DNA of 64,000 nucleotides from Platerodrilus igneus (GCA_036346225.1 JARFIW010001750.1:2666001-2730000); one strand, 5' to 3'. Positions 42,338 through 54,272 are shown, counted from the stretch's first letter. The notes: generated by a model not told the origin, from the letters alone. Numbers and translations are program-made.

Positions 42338-42357
42338 TGGCAAACCCAACGTGGGGC
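42338..42357 (+). promoter_or_regulatory. primer-binding-site-like sequence
   Basis: TGGCAAACCCAACGTGGGGC lies two bases after the 5' LTR. The TGGC...CCCAACGTGGGGC form resembles the post-LTR region of many insect gypsy elements. The matching tRNA was not determined. Confidence 0.55.
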
Positions 42358-42456
42358 TAGACAGAAGCAGTAGTAGAATAAGGGACGCCGAAGTTAGGTG
42401 GGGCCCGTAGTTAAATTTTTTTTACAGGAAAGAAAAGTTCGAAAAAGGCAGCAGAG

Positions 42457-44250
42457 ATGACAGACGCGGACACCAGACGGATAACGAGGTCAGGAAGGAT
42501 GTACGGAATCGATGCGGAATTTATAGCACAAGACGAGGAGCTAGATGCAGGGGGAGATGTCCAGGAAACGGAGGCGAGGCAGGTAGATCCGGAGGTAATA
42601 AATATAGAAGCGGACAAGGCGACGGTACAGGAGGTCAAGGTAGCAGAAACCGCCGGAAACCAAGATATTATGCGATTCCTGATGAGTTTAAGAGACGATT
42701 TTAAAACGTCACATACGGAACTAAAGACATCACACACGGAACTAAAAACTGATTTAACTAACAAAATTGCCGAGGCACAGACAGATTTTAAGACATCACA
42801 CACGGAACTAAAAACGGATTTAACAAAAAAAATTGCCGAGTCGCAGACGGAACTGAAAATTGATTTAATGAATAAAATTGAGTAGTCACAAGCCAAAATG
42901 ACAGCAAAAATAGACAACGCTCATGCGTACTTACTGGCATCGATACAAGAGGTAAGGGACGTACTTAAGACTGAGTTACAAGAAAAGGTAGACCGCGTAG
43001 ACGACAAGATTGAAAATACACGGGTACAATTTCAGGGAGAGTTGAACGCAACAAGGACGGACATACGAGCAGAAGTTAAGACACGTGTGGAAGCAGTTGA
43101 GGAGACCATGATCAGCGGATTTACAAATTTGAACGGTGAGATACAAACATGTGACAAGAAGCATACGACCAACTACAGGAATTTAGGACAGACGCTGGAA
43201 ACACTACAACACGAAAATGTTAATGCTAGGACACAACTGGACGCAAAACTTAAAGTCAACGTGACAATATTAGAGAACAGGGTCGGCGACGAAGTTAGAC
43301 AGATACAAGACAAGTTAGACGACCTAGAAAGGAGACGCGGAGGACTAGACTACGGACAGCAAATTAAACTAAACCGAGACGCGCTACCGAAATTTGAAGG
43401 ACGACGGACAGAACAACCGATGGGGTTTTTGGACAGATTAGACGAAATTGTGGAGACAGAAAACGAACAGACGAAGTTACAAATAGTTGGGGCGACTTTG
43501 ACGGGCAACGCGGAAAAATGGCACAACATCATACGAAAACAGTACGACACATACGCGGAATTCAGACGACTGTTCATTGAACAATTTTGGAGTAACACGC
43601 ACCAAACGAACATAAGGACAAACTTAATCACAGGACATTACAGTAAAATAAACGGGTCACGCGAAGAATACGCTATAGACAAGTATAACCAGGCACAACA
43701 TCTGACACCGAAATTGGGAGAGGACGACATAGTATTACTACTTGCGGGACATATGGAACCGGAGGTGACAAAGGTGGCTGTGGTACAAAATATAAAAACC
43801 CTACGAGAATTTCTAGGGGTAATGAGGAATTTTGACTTGGCGACGGCACTAGAGACAAAGACGCGTGGAGCTTACTGGGAACAGAATCGGGGGTATAATG
43901 ACGAACACCGACGACATGCATACCACAACGAGCACAGACCAAGCTACAGACAGGAAGGTTTCAACAACGGACATCGTAATCATTGGGGACACGACGGAAA
44001 TAGACGACAGCATTTCAACAGAGAATACCGGGGAAACGAGTACAAGGAACAAAATAGGTACCAGCACGGCGACAACGCGGATGACGGCCGTACTACCGGA
44101 GGCGGAACGCGAGACGGATACAGCCGGACTGACAGGGACATAAACGTCCAACATATAACGACCAGCGCTGCGATAAAGGACACTGACAAGATCGAGGTGG
44201 TACAAGTGCACGAAGCACCACCGAGTCAAAAAAAAACACCAATTTTCTGA
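42457..44250 (+). pseudogene. gag: gag, with one in-frame stop
   Basis: The frame runs from 42457 (MTDADTRRITRSGRMYGIDA) through a TAG at 42883-42885 and on in the same frame to 44250. The N-terminal third is a predicted coiled coil with internal repeats (TSHTELKTD occurs three times). The middle has a retrotransposon gag core: LPKFEGRRTEQPMGFLDRLD, TLTGNAEKWHNIIRKQYDTY, FRRLFIEQFW and LLLAGHMEPEVTKV. The C-terminal part is rich in Arg, His, Asn and Gly with no CCHC zinc knuckle, so it may bind RNA through basic residues. Apart from the amber codon, no damage is visible. Gag is purine-rich and T-poor, unlike pol. Confidence 0.85.
44228..44236 (+). promoter_or_regulatory. A9 tract, possible -1 frameshift site between gag and protease
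   Basis: The gag frame reads CAA AAA AAA ACA here. A -1 slip at A-AAA-AAA would leave gag 14 bases before its stop codon (44248-44250) and enter the protease frame, open from here to a TAG at 44331-44333. Whether it works is inference. Confidence 0.4.
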
Positions 44251-44582
44251 AGACAGAGTTGTTAGGTTTAGATATAGATTTAGGTTATAGTTTAAGTGAT
44301 TTGTTGTTGAATAATTATACCGTTAATAAATAGAATTTGTTGTTTATTAATATTAGATTAAGAGATTGTTTATATGTTGCTTTAGTTGATAGTGGTTCAC
44401 AGTTGTCGCTGGTTAATGAAAACAATGTAATAAAACATGCAGAATTTTTAAAAGGACGAATGGAAACTATTGATGGGGTTAATTTATGGTCAGCGATGAA
44501 TAAGAAGTTAACGACGATTTATAAGGTAGTCCGTGTACCGATATTTGTAGGGAAAAAAATGCAGGGGATGCTGAGTTCTTGA
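44237..44582 (+). pseudogene. pro: aspartic protease region, N-terminal part
   Basis: The frame has KTELLGLDIDLGYSLSDLLL, a TAG (44331-44333), then LRDCLYVALVDSGSQLSLVN, which contains the catalytic Asp-Ser-Gly of retroviral-type proteases. It stops at 44582. The rest of the protease (AEFLITKGLQLDFILGMDFI, with the conserved I-L-G-M-D) is in the -1 frame after an A7 run at 44553-44559. That shift splits the protease domain, which argues for a deletion rather than programmed frameshifting. Confidence 0.75.
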
Positions 44583-46180
44583 TAACAAAGGGGTTACAGT
44601 TAGATTTTATATTAGGAATGGATTTTATAGAGGGTTTTGGATTGAGAATAGATGGAAATGACAGATCGATTCGTATATTAGATAAAGATAAGTTATGGGT
44701 GGTGCCTACGGTTAGTTCGGAATATAGGGATGGTAATGATATGGATAAGTTAGGATTAGGAGTGAAAAGGGCAAGTAATTATAGACAGGTTGAAGTGAGA
44801 TTATGTAATATGTTTGCGAGAATAATTGATGATAGACAGATAGGAAAAGTGAGTGTTGATATTAAAGAGAAGCTGGAGGAATTATTTAATAGATTTATAG
44901 GGTTATTTAATGAAGAGCCGAGATTTGCGAAGCGATATACGCACAAGTTAGAGGTCACGGAAGACAGCGGATTTTGTACCAAGGTGTATCCAATTCCGTT
45001 TGCAATTAGAAATAGGGTTAAAGCCGAGATTAGTAAAATGTTAAAAGAGGGAATCATCGAACCAGCGAAGACTCCATATGTGAACCCGGTAGTTATTGTA
45101 CCTAAACCTAACAAAATAGATATAAGAATTTGTTTGGACGCGAGGAAGTTAAATTCAATTACGAAAGCGCAGTACGAACAACCACAAGGGTTGGATAATT
45201 TGTTATATAAGGTGTATGAGATGAAGATTTTTAGCAAGTTAGATTTAAAAAATTCATTTTGGTTGATTCTGTTGCATGAAGATAGTAAGAAATTTACGGG
45301 GTTTAGTATTGAAGGGGAGATTTATATGTTTTCTGGAGTTCCATTTGGGTTAAGTAGTTCTTCAGCAGCACTTGTTAGGGCCATGCAGAAGCTGTTAAAC
45401 GAGTATGAATGTTTCTGTACGCACTATGTGGATGATCTATTGATCTTTTCCAGGAACGAGCAAGAACATATGGAGCATTTAGAAAAGGTGATCCAAAGGT
45501 TGGACGAAGGAGGGTTGAAGTTAAACGTGGAGAAGTGTGAATTATTTAAGAGCCAGATCACGTATTTAGGATTTGAAATTAGTGAGCAGGGGATGAAAAT
45601 TTGTAATAAGAGGCTAGACGAGTTGAAAAATATTGCTCAACTAAAGAATGTAAGAGGATTACGAGGATTTTTAGGGGTTTTAAATTATTATAAACGGTTT
45701 ATACCGAAATATTCTGAGTTGTGTGTGCCGTTGGTGAGTTTGTTAAGGAAAAACGAAAGATGGAAATGGACTGCAGAACGGGAGAAGGCGTTTCAAGATT
45801 TAAAACGTGCATTTTATGAAGAGTTGTCGTTAAAGTATCCAAATTTCAAAGACGAATTTATTTTTAGGACGGATGCGTCGAAATATGCTATTGGGGCTGA
45901 GTTGGTGCAAATCCAGGACGGAGCTGAGGTACCAATTGTATTTATTTCAAGGGTGTTAAAACACTGCGAAACCAGATATGCGACGGCAGAGAAGGAGATG
46001 TTGGCGATAGTGTATGCAGTAAAAAAGTTACGATTTTATCTGCTAGGAAAGAAATTTTTGATAGAATCCGACAACACGGTTGTAACATTCATGAAAAAAA
46101 AGGAGTTTTTGAACAGTAGGTTGTATAGGTGGGCACTAGTATTGCAAGAGTACGATTTCGAAATTAAACATAAACCGTGA
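44579..46180 (+). CDS. pol: pol: reverse transcriptase and RNase H, integrase absent
   Basis: A 533-codon frame. It starts in the last part of the protease (FILGMDF), then RT: YPIPFAIRNRVKAEI, EGIIEPAKTPYVNPVVIVPK, ICLDARKLNSIT, FSKLDLKNSFWLILL (first catalytic Asp), FSGVPFGLSSS, and HYVDDLLIFS (the other two). The thumb follows (KCELFKSQITYLGFEIS, LRGFLGVLNYYKRFIPKYS). RNase H has FRTDASKYAIGAEL, ATAEKEMLAI and IESDN (Asp, Glu, Asp). The frame ends YDFEIKHKP, the normal junction before integrase, so about 400 codons are deleted. All RT and RNase H catalytic residues look intact. T-rich codon use contrasts with gag. Confidence 0.9.
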   Translation: MITKGLQLDFILGMDFIEGFGLRIDGNDRSIRILDKDKLWVVPTVSSEYRDGNDMDKLGLGVKRASNYRQVEVRLCNMFARIIDDRQIGKVSVDIKEKLEELFNRFIGLFNEEPRFAKRYTHKLEVTEDSGFCTKVYPIPFAIRNRVKAEISKMLKEGIIEPAKTPYVNPVVIVPKPNKIDIRICLDARKLNSITKAQYEQPQGLDNLLYKVYEMKIFSKLDLKNSFWLILLHEDSKKFTGFSIEGEIYMFSGVPFGLSSSSAALVRAMQKLLNEYECFCTHYVDDLLIFSRNEQEHMEHLEKVIQRLDEGGLKLNVEKCELFKSQITYLGFEISEQGMKICNKRLDELKNIAQLKNVRGLRGFLGVLNYYKRFIPKYSELCVPLVSLLRKNERWKWTAEREKAFQDLKRAFYEELSLKYPNFKDEFIFRTDASKYAIGAELVQIQDGAEVPIVFISRVLKHCETRYATAEKEMLAIVYAVKKLRFYLLGKKFLIESDNTVVTFMKKKEFLNSRLYRWALVLQEYDFEIKHKP

Positions 46181-46326
46181 AAGAAAAATGAAATTGGGGG
46201 TTGAGTAATAATTAATATGTAGAAATGCGTGGAGTGGTTTTAAATAAAACTAGAAATTATGCACATCAAGAAAAGAGTTATGAAGACAGACAAAATTTCC
46301 ACTTTTATCTAAAACCAGTGAGGTCA

Positions 46327-46622
46327 ATGAAGTGTTAGTAATAGCTAAAAGGGTATAAAGATTATTTTGTTTGATGGTTGGTGTAGTGACCATCTACCTA
46401 TCACTGAACCCACGGTAGGTAGGTGTGGATACCCTGAGAAGGCGATTTTCAATAGTCGAGGCATATTCATATCGTTTTGTTTTGTAGACCGACCAAACTT
46501 AGTTAAAGCACGAAATATAAGAGTCAAAAGTTTCACACTGTCAAGTATAAAAAAATTGTAAATAAATAAACCACAGTTTAAAGTAATTATCATATAAAAA
46601 AGGGGGGGGGGGCTGAGCATAA

Positions 46623-46625
<3 letters not shown>
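46327..46625 (+). repeat. 3' LTR
   Basis: The partner of 42044-42335, with one long G run (11 G) and few substitutions. It is followed directly by (TA)n. Confidence 0.88.
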
Positions 46626-46670
<45 letters not shown>

Positions 46671-46672
<2 letters not shown>

Positions 46673-46800
46673 TATGATACTGGCGGATTATCGAGCCCCG
46701 ACGTTGGGCTGCATCATATTTATTTGCTATGGTATTCGAAGAATTATCATGCCCTTACGTTGAGCTGTTACTATTTATTTTGCTATGAATTCTAAATTAT
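46671..46800. repeat. tandem units of about 55 bp starting GCTATG
   Basis: Units begin at 46671, 46726 and 46782 (last one partial). The first holds GCCCCGACGTTGGGC (46695-46709), the inverse of a gypsy primer-site-like motif; the second has the diverged GCCCTTACGTTGAGC. Confidence 0.7.
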
Positions 46801-48553
46801 TGGACCACCATTTTAATATTCACGATTAAGTGTAATTATCTCCTCCTCCAGCTGTTTTCTTAATATTGCTATCAACTGGACTTTATCTTTAAACAACTCT
46901 ATCTACCAATGGCAAAATTCGATACGTTACCGCCTTGCGGTTATCACTTTCCTATTCAACTTGTGGCTCCGCCTTTGTACTATTTAAATCTTATGACCTC
47001 GGCTAGCATTTATATGCAATTATAAAATTCAGTAAATTTAGATTCTATATAATGAAACCAATATGGTATGTACAGCTTTTGAAATTATTTGTAATACATT
47101 TCTTATAAATTTCATTTATTAACAATCATTTAGTATGTACTCAAAAACCCAAAGTCACCAAAGAAAATTTATTACCTTTACCAACAAAGTGTAGAATATT
47201 CTAAACCTGTTTTCATATTACTCATTCAATGCGTATGCAACCTCTTTTGTTGACTTCTTCACAAGCATATCATATTTAGCAAATTCAATATTAAAAATAA
47301 AATAAAATACATATAGGAAAACAAATGTCTTATAACTAAAAATCTGCCTGGTTTTATCTTTTTCACATCGACGCTTCCAATAAAAATGATCTTCCCCAAT
47401 TCTGGATTCCATTCAAATTATTACACTATGGACCACCACCATTAAATTATATACCCCAATTTATTTCAATTCTTCAAACTTATCATTCTTGCCCCAGACT
47501 TAAAATTGTAGTTTGTTTCACCACTGTACTTCAAGATTGTATTATTCTTCTTTTCTCCTTGACATTTAAATTGCATTACTGTATTTTTTTTCTTAACATC
47601 AGCATCCTAGTCTATTTCCCTCAGACCTCGAAACCCTATTATTTTTATGTCTTAGTTTACAATAAATTCATTAAAAACGTACTTACGTTTAAACGGCAAT
47701 TGTAATCTTCATATTCGCACTCATTTTATTTTTCACTTTTATACTTATTACGTATTACTTTATTTAATGGCAATGCACTTCGGCCTTCATTGAGTTCAAA
47801 ACTGACTTTCTTATCAAGGTGCTTGCTAATATAATCTCGAATTCCCACTCCATCCGTGGGTTTGGTCTAGAACTCGTCGCTTGTCTCTGACCAATCAAAT
47901 AATTTTATTTGGGTCAGTTTCTGATGTAATGCTCCACGTTTTCCCATAATCACAACCTGCCCGCAGCTGTCTTTTATTATCAACATGCTGTATTTTGATA
48001 GATTACTTGCTTTTCTATAAACAACTGATGCAACCCGACTTTAAATTTCCATGTTTACATGCGATTCACGCAATTTTTAATCATTTCTCTTATCAAAATG
48101 GTTAGATCTTTGTACGCATTTATATTAACTACCTGAAACTCTATTTCTATATACGTGTTAATTTAATCGTCTGGAACTCTTCTTCTTAATGCGTGTCTAA
48201 TTACACTTTATCATTCATTTCCCAATATACGCGTGCCTCCACTGAAAAATATCCTTATTTGTTTTACCTAAATTAACTAAACTTTATCTACAGGGTATTT
48301 AATATTTACTATCTACTTAATACATGTATTTCTCATTCCTACGCCAACTATGCGTCTTCCTATGTTTACCTGCGTCGCCCAAAAACTATCTCTACTTTAT
48401 ATACAGGGTGTTGACTACTTACTATCTACAAACTATGTCTATTTCTTAATTATTTCCTTAAATAAGTGCAGTTTTCTGCTGACTATTCTAATTACTCATT
48501 CCCGAACGACCTTTACTATAACGTGCACCCTTACGCAACCCCTTAACACAGCA
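46801..48553. other. no coding region recognised; AT-rich remnants
   Basis: No supported gene. Within 48250-48450 a stretch is imperfectly repeated: ACTTTATCTACAGGGTATTT and ACTTTATATACAGGGTGTTG, each followed by ACTATCTAC, about 110 bp apart. A 64-codon frame at 47218-47412 (minus) is not supported. Confidence 0.4.
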
Positions 48554-48581
48554 ATATATATATATATATATATATATATAT
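48554..48581. repeat. (TA)n tract followed by TTGCTATGAT
   Basis: Fourteen TA units, then a junction similar to those at 40044, 46670 and 50427. Confidence 0.9.
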
Positions 48582-50389
48582 TGCTATGATAACGCTGCAC
48601 GCCGATGTTTCAGTTTCCTGCTGTCCGCCACCGCTCTGTGTCTTTTAATATCCTAAAATTTAAATATGCCTCGGCTAGCTCAGTCTAATTCATACAGAGT
48701 GCACAACGTTACGATAACAAAGAATTTACCCTTCTTTTTATCTAATACTTTCCTACTTGAATGAGACAAACGAAATCGACTAAGATTTGTATAGTTACAA
48801 AGAAAAATTATATACTCTGTACAGCTTAGTATGATTCAATATTTGACAAAATAAACTCCTAAATCAAATAATAATAATAATTTTAATTTATTTATCCTCA
48901 AAATTATAGTTCCCTTTAATTAGTTTAAAGTCAGCAAAAATGATATTGTACACTATTGGAAAACAGCCTTGAACGTTCAATGACTTTTCCCTTTTTACGT
49001 AAATTTTCACATATAAAAAGATTTTTGGTGACCATTTACATAAATATTCAGGTATAAAAAAATATAGTAAATTTTCAATGAAAAAGAAAATAATACCTTA
49101 TGATATTGTAACCTGAAGTTTTCCTTGTGCGTCTTTCTTTATTCCCCCTGGATCAGCTATTGCGTGATGTAGATCTGTACCTTTGGATTACTTTTAGTTG
49201 AGTCTCCTTGTGGCTTTTGTAGTACCACTTGTCCAAACTCCATTCAATGCTTAAAACGAACCTCCGTCTTTGTGATTCGATGCGTAGATGGAAACCAATA
49301 ATTTTTATGCAATTTTAGATTTATTCCTAGAGTTATATCTAGAATTTTTTCCCAGTTTTCAGCTTATTACTTAGACAATAATTAGATTTGGATAATGCTT
49401 ATTTTTTTACCTGTCACTTAGAATCGTGTCAATTAGAACCGTGTCCCTTAGAACCCTAAATTATAAATATTTAACTTACTTAATAAGCTTTTATTCACGT
49501 TTTTCTAGCTAACGGTAAAACTTCTCTTATATATTTTTCACTATCATTTACTTCAATAACTTTCTATCACAACTTTCACAAATATATAATTATTTAATTT
49601 TTAATGTTAACTTTTACGTAAATTCTTGAGTAGAACTGATATGAAACGTGCTCAGGTTGAATAAAGACTGTCTGTTATCGTGTTTGAGTGATATTTAAAG
49701 CAACGCCCTTGTCGGAAACCATTGGCTATGGGCCTTGTTTGTTCAAAGTTTGCGACGTGCCATAGGATGTTGTAAATACCCTCGGCTTTTACAAGTATGA
49801 TTTGATAATAACCCGCCGGAATACTGTTCTTGGTCATGTAGAATACAAGTTTTAGCAGTCTATTTCTAAAATATGTGCATTTTTACTCGTCTGTTTTGGT
49901 GTTATTGCAGGAATTTCTAATCCGCCTTCTCACGTATTCAACTTAAGGCTTTTGTTTGTCAAGATATCGTTTTGGGTTTTGAGTAAACTCCGTGTTAAAA
50001 ATCACGTAGATGAAATGACGTAAATTGAAATACTTCTATTTACATCCTTCGTTTCTGAAACTTATTTGTTTTGAAAAATGCGTTTCTTATCAGAATGCTT
50101 TGCTATCTCCTTTTACTATCGCTTGTTTAATTTTAACATAATTTGTATCACAATTTTCTAGCTTTCGATGCATTTAAGGCGTATTTATTTAGAGTTCATG
50201 AATGCCCTTCTGGTCTGTCAATCGTCAATCGTGATCCTTATACAGGGTGTTAAATGTTTGGTTTTTGTTTATTTTGCGAATTACGTATTTTTCATGATAA
50301 ATTTATTTAGTTTTCTAACTTCTAGTGCTATTTACATGTCGTGTGCGACCTTTATGACTCAATATACCCCTAAATAACCCCTTTATCAT

Positions 50390-50391
<2 letters not shown>
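48582..50391. other. no coding region recognised
   Basis: AT-rich. The phrase TCGGCTAGCTCAG (48670-48682) recurs in similar form near 40169, suggesting shared old repeat DNA. Nothing else is supported. Confidence 0.4.

Positions 50392-50427
<36 letters not shown>
50392..50427. repeat. (TA)n tract followed by TTGCTGCGG
   Basis: Eighteen TA units with the same junction as at 40044. GCCCCACACCTTGGGCG (50478-50494), an inverted primer-site-like motif, follows within 60 bp. Confidence 0.9.
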
Positions 50428-50429
<2 letters not shown>

Positions 50430-53400
50430 CTGCGGAGTCTTGCTGAAATATATGCTGGAATAAGTCGGAAAATTCATGCCCCACACCTTGGGCGTCATTA
50501 TTGCTTTAAAATCCCACGGGAAACGAGGCGCTACAACCTAAACTTGCATTTAGTGTCACTTACAGTTACAACCCTCAGAAGATGCTCTTCGTGTAGGACG
50601 CCAAACCTCCAGCTTTTTTCTCTGCTTCCTCAGGGATATTCGCCACGGGTTCTCAGCTGCTCTCTGAAAATACTACTCTACTATTCTATGAAATAAAATT
50701 CGACTACCACAATTACATCACACTTTATTGTAACATCAAATCACTACCCAAAAATCTTTGTCTTAACATTCTTAATTCACACCTCGGATATCTAACAACC
50801 ATCTTCAATTTTAAATGAAGTCATTTTAAAAATACAATAATTTTAAAATTTGTCTATTTACATCTATAATTATTAAAAGTAATCGGGCTTATCCCTAAAT
50901 GTTATTTTAAAACCCCAGGTCTAATACGAGCTCATAGTAAAAACCTTTCTTACCTAAGGGCTAATTACTGCACTGAAAAATTACCAAAAACCCGTTTATT
51001 TTGTACAAAAGCCAATATTACACACGCATTTTATAATACATAATTTTACATAAATATATTTTCAAATAATTCCTTATCAAAGGTAAATAATCGATTCTTA
51101 TGTCCATAAAATTCAACAAAATCCACCCAAAAAGCACAGAATGTCATAACACTAAACAATCACAGTTACCTGGAATGTAGCACAATGTAGCACAACCAGA
51201 TCTCTGCCCTGAAACCATCTCTGAAGTAGTCCTCCTTAATGACTGCACGTACAGGAATCACCCCAAGTTGACTCACACCATTAGGAACAGCAATCATCTA
51301 CCCAGATCTCACTGCGTTCAATGTACGGTACTTCCAAACTATCGTACATCCGCTACTGGTCCATCAACATCCACTACTCTATGTCAGTGCACAACAAGCA
51401 CCTCCAACAAAAAACAGAAAGAAGTTTACTTACATTGATCAAGCTTCGCTTTTTAAAATGTATTTTATACAATTCACGACTGCTATTTTAACGTTGCACT
51501 AACCTGTGCATATTTAATTTATTGTAATTAAAATCTCAAATTCACTATTCGCCTAACTCTTTTGCTATTGTAGTTCGAAGCTTGGCTGAAGATTGAAAGA
51601 CGAAAATTTACCGCCTCTTCTTGGTTTATATAGACTCAAAAATGCCCCCGAATCGTTTCACACCACTCCACTAAACACGCCTTCCTGGTAACCTTCGTTA
51701 AACGGTCTATCAATTCCACAAACCATGCACAAAACAATACCTAACCGTCGTTCAATTCTACAAACCCAGTCATTAACCTTCAACTATTTACGGTAAAATT
51801 GGCAGCCGTTTGCCAGCCGTCTCGAAATTCTCAGAATTTTCAATCACAAACAAACATTTTACTCCAAAACCCTCATTAAAATCTCTAACGGCTATCAAAT
51901 TCGTCTCCCGTCAACTGACACTAACACACGCATCAAAACACGCCTCTCTCATACGCGTATATACGGTCACCTCTCTCTAACTTGCATCCTTCCTCAATTT
52001 TTCTGTCAGTTATCCGTTTCTTGTATTCTTGTCTAACCCGTATGTTATATCTCTTTACCTTTATCCTCGCTGTTTACAAGTTCTATTCTACCCTACCAAT
52101 CTACACTCTATCGCCTTTCTCGTTCTTATATACACTGTCCAACAGTCCTACTCTATCTGTAGCCTTTTACCGTACTTCTCATTTCCTTTTCCAACCGATG
52201 TCGTATGAAAATACGCTGCATCTCAGTCTTGCTTATCTACCTTTAAAATTTCCTCGTCTTACAGACGTTTCAAAGTCAATGGCAACTAACCATATATTTT
52301 TCATTCCTTGCTACCGCATAAGAAACACAATCCTTCTCTTTATTTTATCGATCCATTTTTGTATGTAACCTTCAACACCCTATCTAACATAGACCTGCTG
52401 TTCATTTTTAATTATCTTCTACCTAGAAATCTTGATATTTGTTTACAGGTTTTAAAATTAATACGCCGAATGTATTTACGATGCTAAACTTTACTGGAAG
52501 TGTACCGTTCGCTGCACGTTTTTTCTTAGAAATTCATAACTGTTAACTTGTTTTTTGACGACACTTTTATATCTTATGCTATTATAAACCTTTGAAAAAT
52601 TATAAATGTTTCAGCTTCATATTACCCTACACTAAGTTATGTACACAAATAGAATAACTACACTTTGAATATCAGTTACTTGATACCACTAAAGAATTCA
52701 CCCTCTTAAGTTATTGATTTTCATGCCACGAAATGAAAAGCTTTCCTACTAATAACTTTGCATGGTACTTATACATTTAAATGCACGTGTTTACCTTACG
52801 CACTTACACTTTCTATATCTAATAATTGTAATTAATTTTTACCTAACTCTAAATTGAGGCAAAATTAACTTTAAAGCTTATTTTAAATTATAAATCCCTA
52901 TGCTATAGCTTTGAAAAACGCTTTAAATTATTATTTGTCTTCTATATACATGGTATACCCTGCCATATATATTTATCTGACCTATCTACCATCAGTTCTA
53001 ACCTATAAATCCACAGAAATATATATAATTTCTTCATCTGGACACTGAAAAAACAATAACTAAGATAACAAAATTATTTTTTCGTAATATGCATACATTC
53101 TTAAACAAACATGAGAAGTTTAAATAAATATGGCGATTAGCATACTCCAACACTTAATAAATAAAATGAGGCAAAGATAGTTCACAATTAAAATTATATA
53201 CTTTAGAATAATAATAAATAATTGTAGCAATTGTTAATTTGCTTACTTGATCTATATACGTAATATAAATATAACAGCACGACTAAAATTATGATCAATA
53301 ACCGCTTGGTATTTTTAAAAATCAAAACTTGTTTCGCTTAACCTATGGGAGATCTATACTGACTTCTATTTTGTATATACTATCTGTGTTGTCTATCACT

Positions 53401-53505
53401 CATCAACAGCACCATGATTTTGGTCCTGGTTGTTATATTATGCTAAACAATTTCTTCATATTCTGTGAAATGTGTTTAGGTATAACGTCATGTCTTTTGC
53501 ATTCT
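50428..53505. other. no coding region recognised; possible minus-strand LTR-element remnant
   Basis: The inverted primer-site-like motif at 50478-50494 could mark the LTR boundary of a gypsy-type element on the minus strand. I found no gag or pol. A 128-codon frame (51982-52368, +) is composed of aromatic and Leu-rich residues with no recognisable domain. Confidence 0.4.
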
Positions 53506-53754
53506 AATAAAAATATTCTTTGGTTGAGTATCGCTGCTCGTTTGATGTTTAATTTACTCCAAGCTTTTAGCATCGTAGTTATATGTATAACATATGAGTT
53601 CGTAATTTGTTGATAAAATCCCATCATTAATGTATTAATAAATTTTATCAACAAATTACGAACTCATATGGTATACATAAACTAAAATGCTAAAAGCGTG
53701 GAGTAAATTATACATCAAGCGAACAGCGATACCCAACCAAAGAATGTTTATTTT
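53506..53754. mobile_element. palindromic element of about 250 bp
   Basis: The arms 53506-53620 and 53643-53754 are inverted copies sharing CATATGAGTTCGTAATTTGT and CTTTGGTTG near the outer ends. The loop is about 22 bp. Substitutions between the arms are few. Confidence 0.85.
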
Positions 53755-54272
53755 TCATTTCACCTTATTGTTAATCACGCTCCGTTACTGGTGCTCCTGC
53801 TTCAGAGCTATTCGAGGGAAAGTTAAATATTACAATTTATATTAGATTTCATTTACGTCTGGTAACGTGATTGTATTGACAATAAGTTGTGGCTGCGTTT
53901 CTGTATTTTCTAATGTCAGACACCCAATACGACGACATACATATAAACTATGGGAATAAATCCTTTTATGATCATTTTTTTATTGTTAGGGTTGAAATTT
54001 TGAATGTGCTTCGAAAGCTTTTCCACTTTTCGTTGACAAACCTTGGATTTTGCTTTCTATATCAACCAACATACCCGAAAGTTGTCAAGTAAAACCCACT
54101 TTTTCTTGCCTAACATGACCTCGAAGAGCGCTTCTCTTTTCCTCAACGTACCATAGCCTGATAAACCGCGAACAACTCACTCATGCGACAATTCATCGGA
54201 TAGCAACCGATTAAAATTCATTTCAAGCGTTTCCACAAAAAATTAAAGTAAAACAAAACAAAAAACAATTTT

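Larger units (their letters stand above)
42044..46625 (+). mobile_element. gypsy-type LTR retrotransposon lacking integrase
   Basis: Two LTRs of about 292 and 299 bp (42044-42335 and 46327-46625) enclose gag, protease and RT-RNase H on the + strand. The coding region stops at the end of RNase H (46180), only about 150 bp before the 3' LTR, so the integrase is missing and no clear polypurine tract is seen. TA microsatellite DNA flanks both ends (42012-42043 and 46625-46670), so the element appears to have landed in a TA tract. It could only move with help from another element. Confidence 0.9.

Noticed and set aside
42411..42917. 168-codon minus-strand frame across gag
   Set aside because: It is the antisense of the purine-rich, repetitive gag coiled coil, which keeps the opposite strand free of stops.
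51982..52368. 128-codon frame rich in Phe, Leu, Tyr and Ser
   Set aside because: It looks hydrophobic enough for a membrane protein, but its composition follows the local pyrimidine-rich DNA and no family is recognisable.
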